From Echinarachnius parma (Eukaryota; Echinodermata; Echinoidea; Clypeasteroida; Echinarachniidae), in the NCBI GenBank assembly GCA_037951105.1, contig JBAMJV010007426.1, forward strand, positions 1 to 64,000: a stretch of DNA of 64,000 nucleotides, written 5' to 3'. The notes beneath the pieces were generated by a model, which was given only the letters and a program-made list of their open reading frames with translations, searched no databases and was not told the DNA's origin. Of this stretch, positions 36,201 to 45,200 are shown in pieces. Numbering within the stretch: the stretch's first letter is position 1; the number at the start of each line of letters is the position of its first letter. A program made the position numbers and the translations under genes.

Positions 36201-39200
36201 TATTTAATCTTGGTATTCGTAGTCAACTCATAAAATTGAATTTATTAAGGTATATTAGGAAAAAAAATATGCATCTTTTTTTAAATGCTATATTATGATA
36301 TTTTTACATGATGCCATCGTGACATGCGAGTTTGAGGGGGGTGGAACATTTTTAAAAATTATTTTAAAAAAAGTATAAGAGTTATCACTTTACTTTTTTT
36401 TGTATTTTTTGATTTTTTACTTACTTGTAAGTCAACACAAAGAGGTAACACAAAAAAAAAAAAATCTTTTTTTTTCTATGCGACTCCAAAGTAGCGGGAC
36501 ACAAAACTATACACTTATCGAAGAATGACCCATATATGCCTCTAGATAATGGTTTTCCTACCGTTAAAAACTATTCCCCAATATTGGCAACCAAATTAGA
36601 TTTTTCTAATGAAATTTTACTGGCTCAAGATAAATTCTTAAAGACTCCAGGCCATAGGGCAGTGCTAGTGCCTGGGTTCTAGTGCCCATCAACCATCAAG
36701 AATTTATACAACTTTCACGTATACTTTTTTTTTTAATTGGCAAAGATCCTCTGAATAATTCCAACTGCGTACAAACTTGTGGCAATGAGTTAGCAAATAC
36801 TTGTTTTCCAATTTGCATTTTTGCAAATTACTCGGCCACATGACCTTCATTAAACATGGAATTTCACACACCACTCAGTGGACGTTTAAGATCACATAGG
36901 TACACATTTTATAAACTAGTACTTAAGGCTTTGAATGTCAGCATAGCATACTAGTAAGATCCCTTTGAAGTTTGAATATTCTCATCTTAGGTTCTAGAAA
37001 CCTTTTGGTGATAGGGGGCTACTTTTTCAATCTGATGGAAATCACAAAATATTTCACATAATACCCTATATGGTAATTTTAGGGGCTATCTACTGATTTC
37101 AGGGGGCTATTTTGAATATTAGGGGGCAAAGTCGCTCTCAGCCCCCGCTTATTTCCTACCCTGCCTACTGGGTATGAAAGCTCTAACAAAGGTTGACATA
37201 CAGTGTAGAGGAGTCCAGACTCTCAAAAGATATGTTGAATACTGAATTGTAAACGTAGATCTGTTTTCCAGCCAAATATAGTAATTTAAAGGTCACCCCT
37301 CCAAAGTTAATTCATCAGGGTTCAATCATGTTCTCCGTAACAACCGTTATCAGGTATCTGTTATCACCTTGATTGTCGTAACAATCTTAACTCTTCAAGT
37401 GATGTTTGTTTGCTTTCATGCATCGTAGTCAAACATGTGTATATTATAGTGATCACAAAAGAGAAACAAGAAAAGTGGCCACTGTAGACAGGTGATCTCT
37501 ATAGACAGGTTCCATTACATTGTTTTCTTCTGCATATCTCTGGATGGCCACTATACATGTAGACAGGTAGCCACTAAGACAGGTTTCATTGTATAGTGTC
37601 TGATGAATCTGCGGCATGATAAGTGTTAATTTGTCATTGTTCAGAATGCACTCGTTAAACACTGCAAACAACCTATCTCAGGTATCTGTTATCACCTTGA
37701 TTGCGTTAGGAATCAAATTTTAACTCCTACAATGTTTGCGATGCCAATCTGCATTCAGTCAAGCCTTCCCTTTGCTTGCAGACTGATTTCTTACAAAGAC
37801 CAGTTTCCCTTCTCTCCCAAGAAAGCAGTTTTCATGTAAATGACTGTCTAAACTAACTACCGTAAACCAGGGTGACTTAATTTGGCCATTTTTGAAAAAT
37901 TGTCATCAAAGCTCAATTACATGAACAAATTTCTAATTCTTTTCATTACAGGTCTATAATATTTTTTGAAATAAGAAATTTGTGAGGTTCGACGAAAATA
38001 CATCTTTCTTAAAAACTGGCCAAAGTCACCCCGGTTTACGGTACGCATTAAGACCACTTTTCTGTTTCTCTAGGGTGACCTTTACAGACAGGTTTGACTG
38101 TACAGTGTATGTGTACAGTATGCATGCATGTACATTAGTATCTAAAAGTCTAATAAATCGCTGGCATGATGAGTGTTAATTCTCATGCTCTCCTTATTCA
38201 TTGAAAACAGCCTCTATCACTAGTATCAGGTATCGGAAGTGGTCATTGATAGAGTATAAGAATACAAAAGGAAACAAGCACCCATTGATTAATGCAATAC
38301 TTCTAAGAATACAATAATTAATCTCCCATTTCTCAATTTCATTAAAAATTCAGTGGCATACATGTAGTTTGGGGGTCAAAATGAGACAAATTATGTACAG
38401 TAAGTATCAATTTCATTGTTGTCACATCCCCAACCACCATGTAACAAAACAAGCACAAATTGCTGATTGATTCAATACTTCTTTAGAAGAATAATTACAA
38501 TTTACCTCTTCCATTTCTCAATTTCACTGCAAAATTCAATTATAGCAAGAAAAATTTGCAGAAACTTAACAAAGTATACATTTCATTGTCATATTCCCCA
38601 TAATTTCTAAGAATACTTACTAAGACATATACTTCCCTCTCACATTTCTCAATTTCATGCCAAAATTCAATTAATTCAGGGGGTCAGAGTGAGACAAATA
38701 TAATTTAATTGTTGTCACAATCCTCTTTCCTCCTCTATTCCCCTTCTCCTATAAATATCCTCTCAAAAAGGAGAATTGTCTCCCTAAAAATAAATGTATC
38801 TGTACATAGAAAATAATATATACAATGTATCCTACGCCACCCCAGGAAGCTTTGCCCTAAATAATTTCCAAATACAGGGTGGCAAGTACCCCGTTCCGTT
38901 TTTGTTTGGGCCACCCTGTATAGGCTGACTCTGGCTACATCACTACATGGCAAGTGAGAATTTGATTTTGTTGTTTCTTTTTTCTTGTATACTCAGTGGC
39001 GTAGTGCTGGGGGAGGCACTGGGGGTGGGGGTGGAGGGGGGGGGGGGGGAACAGAAAATGTTCCCCATCCCCTAATAATTTAATAAAAACAATAAAAACA
39101 AACTATTTATAAGGGGAAAATCCTTTAAAAAACAAAGAAATACATAGTATGTGCCCTATGCCGTTTTTAATGGCCAGGCCAAGCAACCACCCGTGTAGGT

Positions 39201-42200
39201 GACTACAGTCCCACACACTTCATTTACTAAAACTAAACAGATTTTATCACAAGAGGGCATAGTTCACCTGCGGTAAACATGCATCAAAGAGTCAACAGAA
39301 CTGAGTAAGGAGGAGGAATGTAAGAACAGAAAGGATAAAAACTTAAGATTTAATTAATTAATTCTTATGGTTGTTCGTATTAAAGGGACAGTTCCTCTTT
39401 GACAAAACATCTGAACAGTTTCCAGTTGACGGATGGGGATGAATGAAACACACACAAACAAAATCAGATCGAACAGCCCTATAATTTGGATTCTATGAAT
39501 GAAAAACGAATGCGTCCCTCCATCAGACTATATATCGGTCAATAAAAGAGTTTAACTGATGTAGCATAATATTACAACTATATTGTACTTATTCTTGCAA
39601 AGGTATTGTGAAGCCGACATTTGTAAAGGTATGTCACGGACAAAAATCTCAAAAATGAAGAATATGTAATTACATGTAGTCAGTTTAAGCGAGGTTTGGT
39701 TATTTTGCCTAGTGCATAGCGTTGTGGTACTTCTTGGAATCCCTGTACGAACTTCCTCACTGGGTGAATATACGTATAATGCACAATTGTTTGTTGGACG
39801 ACGGTTTATTAGTTTTAGGTCTATAACTCCACGAAAAAGAGTTTCAAAGCCCTAATTTTTTCAGGTATGCTATTAAATGACATTTTCTTTCATATAAGAC
39901 AATAACCTCGCAACTTTTGAAATTTGGCTTGCAAAAGAGGATCTGTCCCTTTAAAGTTAATTAATTAATTATCTCTGGGTAAGCGCGTTATGATTTGATC
40001 GACCAGACATTTTAAAATATATTTTTCACAAAGAAAACAAATAATTGACAAAATAATAAACATACACCCCAACACACACACACACACAAAAAAAAATTTA
40101 TTATTAGAGTCATACCGTAAACCGGGGTGACTTTGGCCGCCGGGGTGACTTTGGCCACCCTGTGAGAAAAATGTATTTTCATTGAGGCTCCCTTACTTGA
40201 ACAATTTTCTGAAAATATTTTTACATATTCTTATAGGCTAATGTATGAACATTATAAAAAATCATAACGTTCTTTTATAACGGCTTACCCTCTGTGCTTT
40301 TGTTGTTGTTTTTTTTATGAAAAATAAAGTGCATGATTGATATGGTGGTCAAACTTTTGAGTCTCTACAGAAAACGGAAAATGGAGAATCAAGCAAATAT
40401 GTCAGGTAACGTACACTGAGGGTGTACCAAACTGCCAATGCACTAACTTCATCAACCCTCCCTCTGAATTTTTCAAAATGGCCGTGGCAAAAGTCACCCC
40501 GGGCTATTTGCTGCAAGCTCGGGGTGACTTTGGCCAGAATAGAATTATTATGTTTTTGGTTACAGAGTTGTAAATAGGAGACAAAATGTAATGTAATTAT
40601 TAGTTTATATTCATTGCATATCAAGCAAGCTCTAAAAATCGCATCTAGGCTATTGTGCCTTCAAATGTCACACACAAAATGAAAAGGCAATAATGTGGTT
40701 AAGTCTCATATTTCAGATTTTTATAAATTGTGCATTATGAATGCAGTGTGATCAGAAATTTCATTTACTTTGGCCTTATGATCAATTAGATTATGTTTCA
40801 AGAACAATTTTCAGTTTTATTTTTATTTATAATTATTTAAAGGAATAACAGTGTACATTGAACCAAAATACAGGAGTGTAGTAGGGCAATTCCGTATGAG
40901 AGAAGGCAAAAACACCACATCTCAAAGTTGAGCAATCTTCCCTAAATCAAACTGTTATCAATAGAGGAAAACTTGAATTTTAGGAAACTGAAAACCGTTT
41001 GTATATAGCTCAATTGGTTTTTCAAATATTTCTGCTTGAATTGAACAGAAATTTATGACCTTTTATTCATAAATCAGCTTCATTTTGTGAAAATAAAGTA
41101 AATCTTTTAATTCAATGACTGTTTCTGCTCATTTTCTCATATTTTCCATACGATGTTGTAACAATCACAAATTGTAAAGCATGGGCAGTAACTTCATTGC
41201 ATATTTTTTTTGAGAATTTTTTTAAATCTATGCACATTTGATCGTAATTCCGTTACGATAAAACGTTTTAAGTTTTTCTCAATATCTTATTACTTGTTCT
41301 TTAGTCATGTCATTGTGAATTCTCTTCCTTCACCATAGTCCTAAGAACTTCCAACATAATTTTCTGAAATAATGTCACTACTTTTTCCAAAAATGGCGTA
41401 ACAGTATTAGTAATTCCGTTACGTAACAGAATTACATGCACATGGTTTGTAAGGTATTGAATGATATTGCTGAAAATAACTTTTTTTCTTGTTCTGAATG
41501 TAGAAATACCCTTTAAATAGCATGAACTGTAGCCATGTAGACAATAAGTCATTATACGTACTGTACAATGTTACTTTATGTGACTCATTACCTCACATGC
41601 TTCATATTGCATCAATGGTGATTTAACTAAATTGATACACGATAGATAATTTCTCTAATTTCTCCATGAACATAATAGAGATGATAATGTTCTATCATTA
41701 AATTAGTTTCCAGCAAGACCCACTTCACTGAAATTATGAAGATGCAGCAGATTCATGTTTGTACTTTAGAAAGGGAAAAACAAAAACAATAACAACAATT
41801 TAAAAATATCCAGTAATTAGTATGACACTGGTTCTACATTTATTTTCTCACATTAATTTACATTGATGTATTTTAAGATATAAATCATACCTTCAACTTT
41901 CAAGGAGATTTAATATTAATAATTTTGTATGTAGATTTGAATATCATTGATCAGTTAAGGGCTCATAACTCACCATTAATTATGTAAATTTGTATTAAAC
42001 TGAAGCATATAAAATCAAACATAAATACAGAATAGGCTTCAAGATATTCAAAACTATACATAATACAGGCTAAGATATGTTTTATTCATTATCATAAAGT
42101 CAGAATTCATTGAGTGTTCAGTGTGCTTCTGTATGCAGATCAAAGAAGATGTACAAAGTATTTGCATTTTCAAAAGGGAATTCCTAAAGGTGTCTTTCAT

Positions 42201-45200
42201 TTTTTGCAATTCGATTTTTATATTTTATATATGCCAACTTTTTGTATTTGGATCATACACGTTTATTTCATGAAATGAATGAAAACGCATTCTAAATTGA
42301 TTTGAGAGTAAATTAAGATCACTTTAGGATGAATTTTTAAAAGAATAATTTAAGAATATAACAAGAGTTTATATAACAAATCTCGATTTGTTTGTAATTC
42401 TGTTACGCACACACATAAATTCAGGATTTGGTCTGGTCCTTATGTAAGAGTTTAACAATGCATACATTGTTTAACAATGCATACAAATTAACAATGCATA
42501 CAAATTCTTTACTATAGACTGTACGCAGAAAAATGTAACCAAGAAATTGCATTTTCATGGGTGGATTCATGGGTGGATTTCACAGGCGTAATTCCGTTAC
42601 AGTGACATTCGTTTGTCTTTAAAGGTAATTTCAGAGGTTAAAATAGATCATTTCTGGAAAAAAGATGTACCAAATTCAAGTTTGTAACTTAAATGATAAG
42701 TTTTTATTACCAATGAAGAATTTTTTGTGGTAGCTTTTGCAGAAAATCATTACAAAATTAGTGTTGAATAAAAGACCCCTTTCCGTTATGATTGTATTTT
42801 GGTCTCCTGACGCTACAGTGTTATAGATTTGTACCTCTAGTACCCCTGCCAGTTATTAAAGTTGTAAAAACTGTGGAAGTGAGAGGAATTTTAAATATGA
42901 TTAAGAAAACAGAGCTAAAAATCACTTATATGTCATTCTGTAACAGTGGAATTGCCCATTCACAATGCATTTCCATTCACACAGATTTCCAATATTCTGG
43001 AAGTTTACGAGGCTTTATAGCATTGAAAGTTGAATTATTTGACCTGTTTGTGATTTTAAATTGTTTAAATGTTTCTTGATATTGATGATGTGCAGTTCTT
43101 TAGCATGTCACATAATGTAGGTACTTTTTTTTTTTTTTTACTTTGGTTTTTTTTCACAATTTAACCATTTTTCTTGAAGTAAAGGAAAAATTCTAAAATG
43201 TTGCTTTTTTTTCCTTCAAATATGGTTATTATTGTCAAATTATTGATTTTTGAAAAGTATTGAAGCTAAAATGTGAATTCTTTGTTGTTCATGTACCGAT
43301 TTGTGGAAAAGTTGATCCCACTGCTCAAGTTGTGTAATTCCGTTACACACTTTAGTGGACATAGTTCCTAGGATTTTTCTTTCATTAAATTGATGCAATC
43401 CTTTTTAATTTCTTGCCTACTAATATGAAGCTGAAAATAAACCGAAATAAAGCTGGATTTTAGCAATATTTTTTTCAAAATTCACTCTTATTTGTATTTT
43501 GGCCGTATTTTCATTTATTTTACACATAACAAGTTCAAAAATTGCTTTACAGATATGTCAAATTATGGTTTATATTCAAGTGCTAGATAGCCTTGATGTT
43601 TGCATTAGCATGTAAGAAAAGTTGAGTGCAAAATAATTGAGTTTTCCTTGTAACTTTCAGAGATGTAATTCCGTTACAAATTTGTGTAATTCCGTTACAG
43701 TGGTCTTTTTTCAAAAAAGTGAATTTGTGAACTTATCATTGTGTTGTTTATGCACGTACTTGTTCCAAAATGAAGTTGACATTATCAAGATAGAAAAAAT
43801 ACATAAAATCAGTTTCAAAGTGTCTTATATTTCAGAGAAACTCAACGCAAACTTGTAGCAAAAAAAAAACTCCATTCTCCGGTAATTCCGTTACGGTCAC
43901 ACATATTGGTCTAGTGTGCAACAACACATGGAAGATATAAAACCATTTCCCTATCATGTTGTAGCCTGGTTACCCGTGCAACTTATATAAGTATCAAAAT
44001 TTACTTAAGTCATGAGAATATTGCGCAGGGAATGAAATAATGAGCAAAAAACGTCTCTGAATGTAATTCCGTTATGGTGGAATTGCCCAGTAGTCATCTT
44101 GTGGCGAAGAAAATTTTGAGACAAACTGCTAAGATGTGAATATAGCATTCTTAGAACTAAATCTCCATGAAAATTGCAGTAATGTTCACTGATAGAGCTA
44201 GTGACATAAGAAGAAGTTATTTGAACTGTTATCAGACTTGAGATAGGGGAAGACAATGTACATTTTGAAGATTTGGAAAATTGTGCATAATCCTGTTGTA
44301 ATATCATTTTTTTACTAAAATCATGTATTTTTAAAAGTATTTATAAGTAAAACAATAGAAGAAAGAGGTTCAGTGTATTTTGAAAGAACATTAGTAAAGA
44401 AAAATATTGAAAGTGTTGTATTAAAAACAACAAAATGTGTGCCGGCAAAAGTCACCCCGACACCCGGGGTGACTTTTGCCAGTCTTCGACCAACAAAATA
44501 AAGAAAAATAAAAATCAAGAAGGGAAGAATATATATGCAGTGGATAGACCTTTACTAGTACACCCTTATTATGGAAGAAATTTTTGAAAAAAAATAATTA
44601 TGAACAAATTATTCAAGAAAATATTCAAAAAGTGGCAAAAGTCACCCCGGTTTACGGTACACAAGAACGCTGCTAGAATCAAGCCCATAGTGCAGTGGCC
44701 AGCGACTCGAGCGCCATTTTGCCGATGCTAGGCATGGCGGCCGGGTTGCGCATGGACCTGCAAAACTGGGTATACTTATATAGTTACGAGACATCTCACA
44801 CTCGGTATTTTATTTGATTGAAAATGAGCAAAGAAAAATGTGTCCCATCTTTCTCAGAGGAGCCAAAAGTCGTGCGAGTTCGAACCTCAGAAATCACGAT
44901 TGATTTGAAATTGCATTAAAATGTCAAAAAAAATATTATTAGTTCAGGCCTTTCCCTGATATTTGTTCTACCAGTAAGCACAATCTCCAGTACAAATATT
45001 AAGTGGAAAGGTGAAAATTAAGGAAAGTTTTGAAGCATGTTTTTAGAAGGTTTGAAAAGTTTGCTTTCCAAAATTCTTCGCTCCCAAAAGCGATCGATAT
45101 TAAGCTCCGCCTCTTAACAACCCCTTTGTGCCAAGTTGCAAATCTCGCTGGCGGTCAAGAGTCAGCGCACATCGATATTCTCTAATCCTTATTCACCTAC

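Noticed and set aside
37453..37671. Minus-strand 72-codon frame in HSPBAP1 intron 1 as a small gene
   Set aside because: It lies in a region with a locally repeated phrase, has no family match, and shows no initiation or splice features.
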